NCBI RefSeq assembly: GCF_000952155.1
Contig: NZ_JYON01000003.1
Location: 124,001-188,000 of the forward strand
Origin: Aliterella atlantica CENA595
GTDB lineage: Bacteria > Cyanobacteriota > Cyanobacteriia > Cyanobacteriales > Chroococcidiopsidaceae
Reading direction: 5' to 3'
Length of the DNA stretch: 64,000 nucleotides
A model generated the notes under the pieces. That model worked only from the letters and a program-made list of their open reading frames with translations, was not told the DNA's origin and ran no database searches. Position numbers and translations under genes: made by a program. Positions 33,425 to 42,639 of the stretch are shown here, in pieces. How positions within the stretch are numbered: position 1 is the stretch's first letter; each line of letters begins with the position of its first letter.

Positions 33425-34288
33425 CTAGCCTACTGAAAAATCGCGGATATATTGATTGACTAACTGCGGCTGTTCTTGGTGGACGAAATGCCCAGCATTG
33501 GAAATGTACTTGATTTGCAAGTTTCTTACATAAGCATACGTGTTGTAAGTCAATTCCTTGCCCAAGGCTACATCACCTTCACCCCAAATTAGCAGGGTAG
33601 GAACTTCTAAAATACTCCAATCAGAACTGAGCATTCTTTGATGCGTAAGATTGCGGTAATAGTTCAACATTGCTGTCAAAGCACCGCGTTTTGAGGCAGC
33701 ATCTTTGTAGGCTTCCAAATCGGCTGGAGTGAAAACATTTTTATTTACAGTTGCTTGTTGCAGCGTCCTTCCTAGTAGTTCGTAGTCTCCAGCTTGAATT
33801 AGGGCTTCGGGAATCTCTGGTAATTGGAAAAAGAACATATAAGAACTGCGTAATAATTGCTGCGGCGATCGCAATCCTTCCGCCATTTTTGCTGGATGTG
33901 GCAAATTAATCACAATTAAGCGCTCTACCATTTGCGGGCGAGAGTAAGCAAAATTCCAGGCGATCGCTCCGCCCCAATCGTGTCCTACAATGATGGCGCG
34001 ATCGTATCCCAATCCTCGAATTACACCTTCAATGTCTTTGATAAATTGGTCCATAACATAAGCCGATCGCTCTTTGGGCTTATCGCTATCGTTGTAACCG
34101 CGTAAATCGAGCGCTACTACTTTGTAATTTTGAGCAAATTCTGGAATTTGATGCCGCCACGAGTACCAAAATTCAGGAAATCCATGCAACATTAGCATCA
34201 ATTCGCCGCTGCCTTGCGTCACATAGTGCAATTTTATGCCATTAGTATCGATATATTCATGCTGCCAAGAACCTGTTAATACTGACAT
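33425..34288 (-). CDS. Alpha/beta hydrolase, epoxide-hydrolase-like
   Basis: A 287-residue soluble alpha/beta hydrolase. The oxyanion motif is HGFPEFWYSWRHQ (35-47) and the nucleophile is Asp104 in VGHDWGG. The acid lies in GEGDVALG and the catalytic His in SNAGHFVHQEQP. An Asp nucleophile with HGFP and a two-Tyr cap (YMFFFQLPE, LNYYRNL) point to soluble epoxide hydrolases rather than esterases; a haloalkane dehalogenase is a less likely alternative. ATG 34288, preceded by AAGGAG. The gene is downstream of nothing on its strand and upstream of chrA. Confidence 0.88.
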   Translation of the reverse strand: MSVLTGSWQHEYIDTNGIKLHYVTQGSGELMLMLHGFPEFWYSWRHQIPEFAQNYKVVALDLRGYNDSDKPKERSAYVMDQFIKDIEGVIRGLGYDRAIIVGHDWGGAIAWNFAYSRPQMVERLIVINLPHPAKMAEGLRSPQQLLRSSYMFFFQLPEIPEALIQAGDYELLGRTLQQATVNKNVFTPADLEAYKDAASKRGALTAMLNYYRNLTHQRMLSSDWSILEVPTLLIWGEGDVALGKELTYNTYAYVRNLQIKYISNAGHFVHQEQPQLVNQYIRDFSVG

Positions 34289-34430
34289 AATTGATACTCC
34301 TTAAGATTGTTGGATTTTCAAAACTCTTGCTCTTTCAAATTTCACTTTGCAATCAAGGTTACAACTTATACACTTAGGCAGATATATTGTTAATTGTTTT
34401 TTGCTAAATACTATATATATAAATGTATTT

Positions 34431-35258
34431 ATGACGATGACCCAACAATTAACAAGGCAACGTTCTTTATGGATAGAACGGTTGGCTAGATTTGGCTATG
34501 CTGCTAAAGGTGTTGTTTACGCTACTGTTGGACTATTAGCAGCACAAGCAGCATTTGGAGCAGGCGGACAAACAACTGATACTAAAGGTGCTTTGAGTGC
34601 GATTGTAACGCAACCTTTTGGTAAATTTTTACTTACTTTAGTTGCAATTGGCTTAATTGGCTATGTAGTTTGGCGCTTTGTGCAAGCAGTTAAAGATCCA
34701 GAACGCAAAGGTAACAATGCCAAAGGTTTAGCACAGCGGGTTGGATATGCAGCTAATGGTTTAATTTATGCAAGTTTGGCTTTAACTGCAATTGGAATTG
34801 TCATCGGTTCGGGAAGCGGCGGTAATAATAACTCCACGCAAGATTGGACAGCAAAATTACTTTCGCAACCTTTCGGACAGTGGTTAGTAGGAATAGTAGG
34901 AGCTTTTGTAATTGGCTTGGGTTTTTACCAATTTTTGAAAGCTTATCAAGCTAAATTTCGCAAAGAAATGGATTTAAGTCAGTTGAGCGATACTCATAAA
35001 AAATGGGTAGTTGGAATTGGTAGATTTGGGCTTGCAGCTAGAGGAATTGTCTTTTCTGTAATTGGATTTTTTTTAATTCAAGCTGCACGTCAGTACGATC
35101 CTAGCGAAGTAAGAGGATTGGGTGAAGCTTTGCAAGTATTAGCACAACAACCATACGGGGCTTGGATTTTGGGTATAGTAGCGATCGGTTTGATTGCCTA
35201 TGGGATGTTTATGATAATTCAAGGGCGCTATCGTCGGCTAAATACTAATAAAATTTAA
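34431..35258 (+). CDS. DUF1206 membrane protein
   Basis: A 275-residue protein with six membrane helices arranged as three pairs. Each pair begins with the DUF1206 repeat: LARFGYAAKGVVYATVG, AQRVGYAANGLIYASLA and IGRFGLAARGIVFSVIG, and ends with a Q-PFG-W or QPYGAW motif. The three repeats support the call. The function is unknown. ATG 34431 is used; the open frame extends 28 codons upstream but starts with an unlikely hydrophobic run in AT-rich DNA. Confidence 0.88.
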   Translation: MTMTQQLTRQRSLWIERLARFGYAAKGVVYATVGLLAAQAAFGAGGQTTDTKGALSAIVTQPFGKFLLTLVAIGLIGYVVWRFVQAVKDPERKGNNAKGLAQRVGYAANGLIYASLALTAIGIVIGSGSGGNNNSTQDWTAKLLSQPFGQWLVGIVGAFVIGLGFYQFLKAYQAKFRKEMDLSQLSDTHKKWVVGIGRFGLAARGIVFSVIGFFLIQAARQYDPSEVRGLGEALQVLAQQPYGAWILGIVAIGLIAYGMFMIIQGRYRRLNTNKI

Positions 35259-35329
35259 AGTAAATCTGCTTTAATTGACCAAATACGCGATTTATTAGAG
35301 AATTAACTCGACCAATACCTGCAATACCG

Positions 35330-36148
35330 TTGAGTTTCGACAATATCTGTAAATACCTAGCAACAGAATATCCTGCTGCATTCGTCCGCTGGCTGCTTAA
35401 TTACGATGCTAATGATATTCAGATTCTCCCAACAGAACTAAAATTAGATCCTATACGTGCAGATACACTGATTTTGTTACAAACAAACAATCAAATCTTG
35501 CATTTAGAGTTTCAAACTTTGCCCACATCTGTGCCATCTTTACCTCTACGGATGCTAGATTATTGGGTAAGACTACACAGGCAATATGACCGTCCTATAG
35601 AACAAGTTGTAATTTTTTTAAAACAAACTAATTCGCCCTTAGCTTATGTTGAGCAATTTAGTTCAGCTAACACTCAACACCGTTATCGAGTAGTTAGGTT
35701 ATGGGAACTCGATCCTACTCCATTGTTATCAAACCCTGGATTGCTGCCTTTTGCAGTTCTTGCTCAAACAAATTCACCGAGCAGTTTGCTCCAACAAATT
35801 GCAGAAAGGGTAAATAGGATTGAATCAGTACCAATACAAGGAAACATTACTACCTGTATAGAATTATTGGCAAGACTAAGATTTGACCAAAACTTAATTC
35901 ACCAATTTTTGAGAGTAAATGCTATGCGAGAATCACCACTTTATCAAGAAATTATTGAAGAAGGGCTACAACAGGGAGAACAACGGATCGTTTTTCGCCT
36001 GCTGACGCGCCAAATTGGCGAAATTCCTCCAGAAGTACGATCGCAAATCCAACAATTACCTATCCCCCAAATTGAAGAATTGAGCGAAGCATTATTAGAT
36101 TTTTCCCAACTAGAAGATTTGAGCGCATGGTTACGATCGCACTCTTAA
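35330..36148 (+). CDS. Rpn-family/DUF4351 PD-(D/E)XK nuclease-like protein
   Basis: A 272-residue protein of the Rpn/PDDEXK putative-transposase family. It starts FDNICKYLATEYPAAFVRWLL, has the acidic core RADTLILL and LHLEFQT, MLDYWVRLHRQYD, and ends in a DUF4351 domain (EALLDFSQLEDLSAWL). The start is TTG 35330; no ATG fits the conserved N-terminus. Members are sometimes called recombination-promoting nucleases, but no mobile ends are visible here, so it is a resident gene. A perfect terminator follows 4 bp after the stop. Confidence 0.85.
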   Translation: MSFDNICKYLATEYPAAFVRWLLNYDANDIQILPTELKLDPIRADTLILLQTNNQILHLEFQTLPTSVPSLPLRMLDYWVRLHRQYDRPIEQVVIFLKQTNSPLAYVEQFSSANTQHRYRVVRLWELDPTPLLSNPGLLPFAVLAQTNSPSSLLQQIAERVNRIESVPIQGNITTCIELLARLRFDQNLIHQFLRVNAMRESPLYQEIIEEGLQQGEQRIVFRLLTRQIGEIPPEVRSQIQQLPIPQIEELSEALLDFSQLEDLSAWLRSHS

Positions 36149-36152
36149 ATGG

Positions 36153-36193
36153 AAAAAGGTTGAAGGATCTGTATCCTTCAACCTTTATTTTTT
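36153..36193. terminator. Rho-independent terminator
   Basis: AAAGGTTGAAGGAT pairs perfectly with ATCCTTCAACCTTT around CTGT, and is followed by ATTTTTTT. It serves the Rpn gene and, by its A-rich left flank, the convergent gene at 36209. Confidence 0.9.
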
Positions 36194-36208
36194 CGCTCTG
36201 ACCAATTA

Positions 36209-36736
36209 TTAATGGTTGCGGCGATCGCCTAACCACTTAGCAGCAGCAATTCCGACTACCGCAGCTACTAACGGATTGCTCATAAACTTGATAATTCCTG
36301 GCTTCTCAGCTAGCACTTCTTGGAAAATATCAGGGTGACTATGATATGCAAAGGAGGCAAGCTTGCTCACATCATCAACACTCATCTTGCTAGGGTGATG
36401 AGTAGAAAGCCCTAATTGCTGCTCTAGAGCGCGATCGCTTAGTCCTCTACCATGCAGGTGCTTGAAGAAAGCCCGTGCTACGTCATCTCTCTCGTTAGGC
36501 TTGATCTGGGCGATCGCTTTTTGCAACTCTGGTTCCATTTGGGTTGCAGGTAGGCGATCGGGGTGCAGAGAACGACCGAATAATTTGCGGCGTTCTTCAT
36601 GGGATGAACGTTGAGCAAAATCATCGAAGTTTTCGTACTGAAGCTCTGAACCCATTGAAGCGTCGTCTAGGCTTTCAGTGTTACCTTGAGCCAAATCGTT
36701 CATAATTTGGCGTTTGTACTGGTCGCTGCTACTCAT
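36209..36736 (-). CDS. Conserved protein of unknown function
   Basis: A 175-residue mostly helical protein. It begins MSSSDQYKRQIMNDLAQG, with LHPDRLPATQMEPELQKAI and FFKHLHGRGLSDRALEQQLG in the middle, and ends with a hydrophobic stretch FMSNPLVAAVVGIAAAKWLG, perhaps a membrane anchor or amphipathic helix. AGGAGAG precedes ATG 36736. It follows the lipoprotein gene by 23 bp on the same strand and lies near a CsbD gene, a stress-type setting. No domain name known to me. Confidence 0.7.
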   Translation of the reverse strand: MSSSDQYKRQIMNDLAQGNTESLDDASMGSELQYENFDDFAQRSSHEERRKLFGRSLHPDRLPATQMEPELQKAIAQIKPNERDDVARAFFKHLHGRGLSDRALEQQLGLSTHHPSKMSVDDVSKLASFAYHSHPDIFQEVLAEKPGIIKFMSNPLVAAVVGIAAAKWLGDRRNH

Positions 36737-36759
36737 AATATTTCTCTCCTTGCTCAAAC

Positions 36760-37194
36760 TTATTTGTACTCAATCTGATTCGATTGCACGTCATACCGAG
36801 CAGTCAAAATTAACTTTTTGTCGGGAGCGTACATTAATACCGTCAAATCTCGATTGGGGAAGTTTTTGTGAAAACCTTGAGTTAGTGATTTAGCTAACGG
36901 CTTAACGTCATTTGGGCGCACTTGGGGCGTAATTACAACTCCCAAATAGTTGTTGTCTCGTACGTAAGCATCTTGAACTAAACCTTTACTTTTTTCTACA
37001 ACCCAGTTACCGAAGTTTTGTCCGCCTGCACTATTGCCTCGCTCTAACTGTGCGTAGCGATCGCCGCTAGTAATTGCAGGTGCATTTGTTACTGGTTGTC
37101 TGGCTTGAACTGCTCCACCGCTACAAGCTGCTGTTGTTGTTAAAACTACAACTAAAACTAAAGCGGTCAAAATTCTGCGAATTTGCTGAATCAT
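36760..37194 (-). CDS. Small lipoprotein of unknown function
   Basis: A 144-residue protein. Residues 1-23 are a signal with lipobox TAAC (Cys24). The mature part has LGVVITPQVRPNDVKPLAK and RDLTVLMYAPDKKLILTARYD, an alpha/beta pattern like small periplasmic modules. It may be attached to a membrane and exposed to the periplasm. ATG 37194. It is the first gene of a pair with the 175-residue gene; a hairpin upstream at 37286-37316 separates it from csbD. Confidence 0.75.
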   Translation of the reverse strand: MIQQIRRILTALVLVVVLTTTAACSGGAVQARQPVTNAPAITSGDRYAQLERGNSAGGQNFGNWVVEKSKGLVQDAYVRDNNYLGVVITPQVRPNDVKPLAKSLTQGFHKNFPNRDLTVLMYAPDKKLILTARYDVQSNQIEYK

Positions 37195-37285
37195 GCTAAC
37201 TTTAATTCCCTCCTATTTTTATTTATGTTTGAGATTATATTAAAAGCAGAATATTTAGAGTTATCTGCTTTCTTATTATAAAAAA

Positions 37286-37316
37286 GGTAAGAAAAATGCT
37301 ATGATATATTCTTACC
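37286..37316. terminator. Hairpin after the CsbD gene
   Basis: GGTAAGAA and TTCTTACC form an 8-bp stem, with AAA/TTTT flanks extending it. It lies between csbD and the lipoprotein gene and is probably the csbD terminator. Confidence 0.7.
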
Positions 37317-37335
37317 CTTTTACTTTTATTTAATC

Positions 37336-37518
37336 CTAATCTAGCTTCTCTTTGATGTTGTCTTTTACGTCTTCTACACCATGACGTACTTCGCTTTCAG
37401 CTTGCTTGGCTTTGCCTTCTGCTTTATCTTCAGGATCGCCTGTAACATTACCCCAAGCCTCTTGAGCTTTACCTTCAATGTTTTTAGCAGCAGCTTTAGC
37501 TCTGTCATCTAGTCCCAT
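37336..37518 (-). CDS. CsbD family stress protein
   Basis: A 60-residue protein of the CsbD family: MGLDDRAKAAAKNIEGKAQE, AWGNVTGDPEDKAEGKAKQAE and a Lys/Glu-rich end. These small hydrophilic proteins accumulate under general or salt stress; the molecular role is unknown. ATG 37518, with GGAGACA before it; the ATG nine codons upstream has weaker support. It is a single-gene unit. Confidence 0.88.
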   Translation of the reverse strand: MGLDDRAKAAAKNIEGKAQEAWGNVTGDPEDKAEGKAKQAESEVRHGVEDVKDNIKEKLD

Positions 37519-37808
37519 GATATTTGTCTCCTTTTTATTAAACAAAGAAACTCAAAATCGGTTAATAACTATTGAAGTTATTTTGTGATTCTTATAACAA
37601 TCTAACGGTCAAAATAGAAACTAGACTTCTGTCAGAAGACATATTAGTTTTCTATGCTAAAAGATGGAAAAAGCAAAAATATGCAGCATCTGGTAGCAAG
37701 AGAACACATTAAAAGCGTGCGACCAAGTATAACGCCAGCAGTTGGATCTTGACGCATTCAAAAGCTGAAAATTTAAGTAGAAATTAGCAAAGTGGTAAAG
37801 AGTTAATA

Positions 37809-39815
37809 ATGGAAAACAAGTCATCGTTTCATCTTCATGCACCGTTTAAAGCGACTGGAGATCAACCGCAAGCGATCGCCCAATTAATAGCAAACGTCGA
37901 AGGGGGGGCGCAATATCAAACACTATTAGGCGCAACTGGAACGGGAAAAACCTTTTCCGTCGCCTCGACAATTGAAAAAGTCGGCAAACCAACATTAGTC
38001 TTGGCGCACAACAAAACCTTAGCCGCCCAGCTTTGTAACGAGTTGCGCGAATTCTTTCCAAACAACGCCGTAGAGTATTTCGTTAGTTATTACGACTACT
38101 ACCAGCCAGAAGCTTATATTCCAGTTACAGACACTTATATAGAAAAGACAGCATCAATCAACGACGAAATTGATATGTTGCGTCACTCAGCCACGCGATC
38201 GCTATTTGAACGCCGAGATGTAATTGTAGTTGCCTCAATTAGCTGTATTTACGGCTTGGGTATCCCGTCGGAATATTTAAAAGCTGCAATTCCGTTGCAA
38301 ATGGGCAAAGAAGTCAATCAGCGAGAAATTTTGCGCGATTTAGTCTCAGTCCAGTATAGTCGCAACGATTTAGAACTAAGTCGAGGACGCTTTCGAGTAC
38401 GCGGCGATGTCTTAGAAATTGTCCCAGCTTATGACGATCGCATTGTTAGAATTGAGTTTTTTGGCGATGAAATAGATGCAATTCGCTTTGTCGATCCGGT
38501 AACAGGAGAAATTATTAAGAGCATCGAAGCAATTAATATTTACCCAGCGCGTCACTTTGTTACGCCAGAAGAACGCCTAGAGGTAGCTTGCAACGATATC
38601 GAGCAAGAATTAAGAGATCGCAAAGCTCAGTTAGAGCAGGAAAATAAGCTATTGGAAGCGCAACGACTAGACCAGCGCACGCGCTACGATTTGGAGATGC
38701 TGCGGGAAGTTGGATATTGCAACGGCGTAGAAAACTATTCGCGGCATTTAGCAGGGCGCAAACCTGGACAAGCACCAGAATGTTTAGTTGATTATTTTCC
38801 TAAAGATTGGCTGTTAGTAGTTGATGAGTCTCACGTTACAATTCCCCAAACGCGGGCGATGTACAATGGCGATCGCGCGAGAAAAAATGTCTTAATCGAG
38901 CATGGTTTTCGTTTACCTAGTGCGGCTGATAATCGTCCTTTGAAAGCTGATGAATTTTGGCAAAAGGTAAATCAATGCATCTTTGTCTCAGCTACACCTG
39001 GAGATTGGGAAATAGAACTATCAGAGGGTAAGGTAGTTCAACAAGTAATTCGCCCAACAGGAGTAATCGATCCCGAAATCTTTGTGCGCCCGACAGAAGG
39101 ACAAGTTGATGACTTGTTAGGGGAAATCAAAGATCGTGTCGAACTGCGCGAACGAGTGTTGGTTACGACACTAACTAAGCGCATGGCAGAAGATTTGACT
39201 GAGTATTTGCAAGATCGCGGGATTCGAGTAAGATATCTGCACTCAGAAATTAACTCAATTCAACGCATTGAGATATTACAGGAATTACGGGACGCTACTT
39301 TTGATGTCTTAATTGGCGTGAACTTGCTCAGGGAAGGTTTAGACTTGCCGGAAGTGTCATTAGTAGCGATATTGGATGCAGATAAAGAAGGGTTTTTGCG
39401 AGCAGAGCGATCGCTAATTCAAACAATCGGACGGGCGGCGCGTCACGTTAGAGGGCAAGCAATTATGTATGCCGATAACCTTACTGACAGCATGAGCAAA
39501 GCGATTGAGGAAACAGAAAGGCGGCGGGCAATTCAAACAGAGTACAACGAAAAGCATGGAATTACGCCTCAGCCGATTATCAAAAGATCGACTAACTCGA
39601 TTTTGTCTTTCTTAGAAGTATCGCGGCGACTGAACTCTCAGGAATTGGAGACAGCTTACGAACAAATCAATGAATTACCGCTAGATACAATTCCTGACTT
39701 GATCGTGCAGTTAGAAGCGCAGATGAAAGACGCAGCGAAGAACTTGGAATTTGAGGAAGCAGCTAAGTTGCGTGATCGCATTAAAAATCTGCGCGACAAA
39801 TTACTCGGTCATTAA
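37809..39815 (+). CDS. uvrB: Excinuclease ABC subunit B
   Basis: A 668-residue UvrB, the damage-verifying helicase-like subunit of nucleotide excision repair. Walker A GATGTGKT at 41-48, the beta-hairpin region [46 protein letters not shown] and [10 protein letters not shown] of the helicase core, and a C-terminal UVR motif [14 protein letters not shown] that meets UvrC. Length is normal. Upstream is a 290-bp spacer with no clear gene; no SOS box that I can call. A hairpin follows the stop by 23 bp. Confidence 0.97.
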   Translation: MENKSSFHLHAPFKATGDQPQAIAQLIANVEGGAQYQTLLGATGTGKTFSVASTIEKVGKPTLVLAHNKTLAAQLCNELREFFPNNAVEYFVSYYDYYQPEAYIPVTDTYIEKTASINDEIDMLRHSATRSLFERRDVIVVASISCIYGLGIPSEYLKAAIPLQMGKEVNQREILRDLVSVQYSRNDLELSRGRFRVRGDVLEIVPAYDDRIVRIEFFGDEIDAIRFVDPVTGEIIKSIEAINIYPARHFVTPEERLEVACNDIEQELRDRKAQLEQENKLLEAQRLDQRTRYDLEMLREVGYCNGVENYSRHLAGRKPGQAPECLVDYFPKDWLLVVDESHVTIPQTRAMYNGDRARKNVLIEHGFRLPSAADNRPLKADEFWQKVNQCIFVSATPGDWEIELSEGKVVQQVIRPTGVIDPEIFVRPTEGQVDDLLGEIKDRVELRERVLVTTLTKRMAEDLTEYLQDRGIRVRYLHSEINSIQRIEILQELRDATFDVLIGVNLLREGLDLPEVSLVAILDADKEGFLRAERSLIQTIGRAARHVRGQAIMYADNLTDSMSKAIEETERRRAIQTEYNEKHGITPQPIIKRSTNSILSFLEVSRRLNSQELETAYEQINELPLDTIPDLIVQLEAQMKDAAKNLEFEEAAKLRDRIKNLRDKLLGH

Positions 39816-39837
39816 CCTCAAAAACTTAGCTAAATTG

Positions 39838-39866
39838 GTAGGGTGCGTTTTCAAAACGCACCCTAC
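39838..39866. terminator. Long perfect hairpin after uvrB
   Basis: GTAGGGTGCGTTTT and AAAACGCACCCTAC are perfect complements separated by a single C, giving a TTTTCAAAA-closed stem. It is followed by TATTTTGG. GTAGGGTGCG is also a familiar cyanobacterial dispersed repeat. Confidence 0.65.
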
Positions 39867-39883
39867 TATTTTGGGCAATACTT

Positions 39884-40462
39884 ATGCAAATACCCAACGT
39901 CATTAGTTTAAATATTCCCCACCTAACAGCCAAAGACTTTGTTGAATTATGCCAAGCCAATCAAGAACTGCGGTTAGAAAGGGCTGCTAGTGGAGAAGTA
40001 ATTATTATGCCACCGACTTTTCCTTGGACGGGTAAACAAAATTTTGGTCTTATCGGTCAACTGTGGGCTTGGAGCGATCGCACAGCCTTGGGAATAGGTT
40101 TCGATTCATCTACAGGCTTTACAATGCCCAATGGCGCAGTTATTTCCCCTGATGTTTCGTGGGTAAGCAAACAGCGCTGGGAAGCACTAACACCAAGCCA
40201 ACAACAGCAAGAATTTTCGCCTTTAGTCCCTGATTTTGTTGTCGAGTTGCGATCTAGTAGCGACACAATAAAAAAGTTACGCGACAAAATGCAAGAGTAC
40301 ATCGCCAATGGCGTGCGCTTGGGTTGGCTAATTGATTCGCAAAACAAGCGCGTAGAAATCTACCGCCCGATGCAGAACGTAGAAGTATTAGATTCGCCAG
40401 CTAACTTGTCTGGTGAAGATGTGTTGCCAGAATTTGTCTTAGATTTGAATAAAGTTTGGTAA
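39884..40462 (+). CDS. Uma2-family protein (DUF820), first of tandem pair
   Basis: A 192-residue Uma2 protein. Core marks: IPHLTAKDFVELCQANQELRL, GEVIIMPPTFPWTGKQN, ISPDVSWVSKQRW and PDFVVELRSSSD with the expected Asp and Glu, then LGWLIDSQNKRVEIY. It has an almost identical paralogue 623 bp downstream of the same length. The two proteins differ mainly at the first 18 residues and at residues 55-72. Its start lies just after the hairpin following uvrB, and it is probably transcribed on its own promoter. Confidence 0.88.
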   Translation: MQIPNVISLNIPHLTAKDFVELCQANQELRLERAASGEVIIMPPTFPWTGKQNFGLIGQLWAWSDRTALGIGFDSSTGFTMPNGAVISPDVSWVSKQRWEALTPSQQQQEFSPLVPDFVVELRSSSDTIKKLRDKMQEYIANGVRLGWLIDSQNKRVEIYRPMQNVEVLDSPANLSGEDVLPEFVLDLNKVW

Positions 40463-40506
40463 GGTGCGATCGCGCTTGTTGTTCTTTACTGACACGGGTA
40501 GGAATT

Positions 40507-41085
40507 ATGTACATAACAAATACCATTACATTAAGTATCCCTCATTTAACACCGCAGGATTTTGCCGAACTATGTCAAGCAAATCAAGAACTACGGTTAG
40601 AAAGGGCTGCTAGTGGAGAAGTGATTATTATGCCACCGACTTTTCCTTGGACGGGTAAACAAAATTTCAGTTTGTACGTACAGTTAGGAATATGGATTGA
40701 AAAAACAGGCTTAGGTGTTGGGTTTGACTCATCTACAGGCTTTACAATGCCAAACGGTGCAGTTATTTCCCCTGATGTTTCCTGGGTAAGCAAACAGCGT
40801 TGGGAAGCACTAACACCAAGCCAACAACAGCAAGAATTTTCGCCTTTAGTACCTGATTTTGTTGTCGAGTTGCGCTCTAGTAGCGACACGATGAAAAAGT
40901 TACGCGACAAAATGCAAGAGTACATTGCCAATGGCGTGCGCTTGGGTTGGCTAATTGATTCGCAAAACAAGCGAGTAGAAATTTACCGTCCGATGCAGAA
41001 TGTAGAAGTATTAGATTCGCCAGCTAATTTGTCTGGTGAAGATGTGTTGCCAGAATTTATCTTGGATTTGAATAAAGTATGGTGA
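40507..41085 (+). CDS. Uma2-family protein (DUF820), second of tandem pair
   Basis: A 192-residue paralogue of the gene at 39884. The shared blocks (residues 20-54 and 73-192) differ by only a few residues, whereas residues 1-19 and 55-72 (LYVQLGIWIEKTGLGVG in place of LIGQLWAWSDRTALGIG) differ strongly. The pattern suggests gene conversion after an older duplication, or selection for change in a surface part. ATG 40507, with AGGAATT before it; a TTG in the overlapping upstream frame is not used. The pair spans 45 bp of spacer. Confidence 0.88.
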   Translation: MYITNTITLSIPHLTPQDFAELCQANQELRLERAASGEVIIMPPTFPWTGKQNFSLYVQLGIWIEKTGLGVGFDSSTGFTMPNGAVISPDVSWVSKQRWEALTPSQQQQEFSPLVPDFVVELRSSSDTMKKLRDKMQEYIANGVRLGWLIDSQNKRVEIYRPMQNVEVLDSPANLSGEDVLPEFILDLNKVW

Positions 41086-41108
41086 GGTGGGATATTAAAA
41101 AGATGGTA

Positions 41109-41807
41109 TTAATCTCGCCGCATCAATCCTAACATCGGACCGAGAACAGCCCCGACTACAAACCCCCCAGCGTGCGCCCAATAAGCGATTCCGCCGCTTT
41201 CCATGCCTACATTTGTGCGGACTCCTAAGCTGGCAAAACTGAAAAAAGCTTGCTGCAAAAACCAAAATCCTAGAAACAAGTAGGCGGGGAGTTGGAAAGT
41301 AGTCAGGAAAAATCCCAAAGGGACTAAAGTTAAAACTTTGGCGTGAGGGAAACGGAGAATGTACGCACCCATGACACCAGCTATAGCCCCACTTGCACCC
41401 AGCGAGGGAATGCATGAACCCTGGGAAAAGAACCACTGCGCTAAAGCTGCCAAAGCACCGCAAGTTAGGTAAAAAAATAGAAACTTAAAATGACCTAAGC
41501 GATCTTCGATGTTGTTGCCAAAAATCCACAGAAACAGCATATTACCTGCAATGTGCAAAAAGCCGCCGTGTAAAAACTGCGAGGTAAACAAAGTTGCCCA
41601 TTCTGGGATTGGTTGAGCCAAAAAAGAGCGAGGACAACTACCACCAGATAATTCGCGTGGAACCATTGCCGCAATTTGGAAAAACCCTGCTAACTGTGGC
41701 TCTGACAAACTTAGCTGAAATATAAATACAGCAATATTTGCCGCAAATAGCCCATAAGTTACATAAGGGGTAATAGTCGTAGGGTTATTATCTCGTAGTG
41801 GAACCAC
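41109..41807 (-). CDS. Rhomboid-family intramembrane serine protease
   Basis: A 232-residue membrane protease. It has six hydrophobic segments, HIAGNMLF (HxxGN, His85/Asn89), catalytic Ser139 in LGASGAIAG and catalytic His212 in YWAHAGGF. It cleaves membrane-spanning substrates within the bilayer; targets are unknown. GTG 41807 gives MVPLRDNNPT, the usual start of cyanobacterial rhomboids. It is convergent with the Uma2 pair and divergent from the HAD gene. Confidence 0.92.
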   Translation of the reverse strand: MVPLRDNNPTTITPYVTYGLFAANIAVFIFQLSLSEPQLAGFFQIAAMVPRELSGGSCPRSFLAQPIPEWATLFTSQFLHGGFLHIAGNMLFLWIFGNNIEDRLGHFKFLFFYLTCGALAALAQWFFSQGSCIPSLGASGAIAGVMGAYILRFPHAKVLTLVPLGFFLTTFQLPAYLFLGFWFLQQAFFSFASLGVRTNVGMESGGIAYWAHAGGFVVGAVLGPMLGLMRRD

Positions 41808-41943
41808 AGATTATTGTCCTAAAAATTAATAGAAAGCAACTTTTACCATTTATATCTTGACTTAATAGATTCTTTCCAACAGGATAGGCAGAAACCTGTA
41901 TTGCTAGCTATGGTAAAAATTACCAGAAAAAGGAGATAAACAA

Positions 41944-42603
41944 ATGGTGCAGGGAGTCATTTTAGATGTAGACGGGACATTGGTCTTGAGCAATGACGCT
42001 CAAGCTCAAGCCTGGGTTGATGCCTTTGCTGCATATGGCTACATAGTAGCATTTGAGCAAGTACGCCCGTTTATTGGCATGGGCGGCGACCAATTGATGC
42101 CGAAAGTTATGCCAGGACTTCCCAATGATGAGAATGATAGCAAAGCTATCTCCCAACGGCGCAAAGAATTGATAATGAAGCGCTACGGACCAAAATTAGC
42201 GCCAGCTAATGGCGCTAGGCAATTAGTTCAACACATGAAAGACGCTGGCTTGCAGCTAATTATCGCTAGTTCGGCGACCAGTGAAGAATTAGAAATTTTG
42301 CTAAAAATTGCTCAAGTTGACGATTTGTTAACAGAGAAAACAACATCAGATGATGCCAAAGCGGTCTTACCAGCACCAGATATTGTCGAAGTAGCATTAA
42401 ATAAGTTGCAAATTGCCCCCGAACAAGTTGTGATGCTCAGTGACACTCCTTATGACGTTAAAGCTGCAAGTGCTGTTAAAGTTGGGGTGATTTCGCTGCG
42501 TTGCGGTGGATTTGAAGATAGCTCTTTGGCAGGAAGTTTAGCAATTTATGACGATCCGGCAGATTTGTTAGCAAATTATGATACTTCTCCATTGAATGCT
42601 TGA
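41944..42603 (+). CDS. HAD-superfamily phosphatase (beta-phosphoglucomutase/Gph-like)
   Basis: A 219-residue HAD hydrolase. Nucleophile Asp8 and Asp10 in ILDVDGTLV; SS at IIASSATSEE supplies motif II; Lys at TTSDDAK and the acidic motif IV in MLSDTPYDVKAA. The helical cap lies at about 15-85 (C1 cap). The natural substrate, a sugar phosphate or phosphoglycolate-like compound, is not defined. AAAGGAG precedes ATG 41944. The following small membrane gene begins 37 bp later. Confidence 0.88.
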   Translation: MVQGVILDVDGTLVLSNDAQAQAWVDAFAAYGYIVAFEQVRPFIGMGGDQLMPKVMPGLPNDENDSKAISQRRKELIMKRYGPKLAPANGARQLVQHMKDAGLQLIIASSATSEELEILLKIAQVDDLLTEKTTSDDAKAVLPAPDIVEVALNKLQIAPEQVVMLSDTPYDVKAASAVKVGVISLRCGGFEDSSLAGSLAIYDDPADLLANYDTSPLNA

Positions 42604-42639
42604 GTAGTTTGAAGTGCGATCGCTAATTAATTGAAAAAT

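Noticed and set aside
35330..36148. Rpn/DUF4351 gene as a transposase of an insertion sequence
   Set aside because: No terminal inverted repeats or target duplication flank it; it ends at a normal terminator.
37654..37752. 32-codon plus-strand frame upstream of uvrB
   Set aside because: Too short, no ribosome binding site, no recognisable protein; left as spacer.
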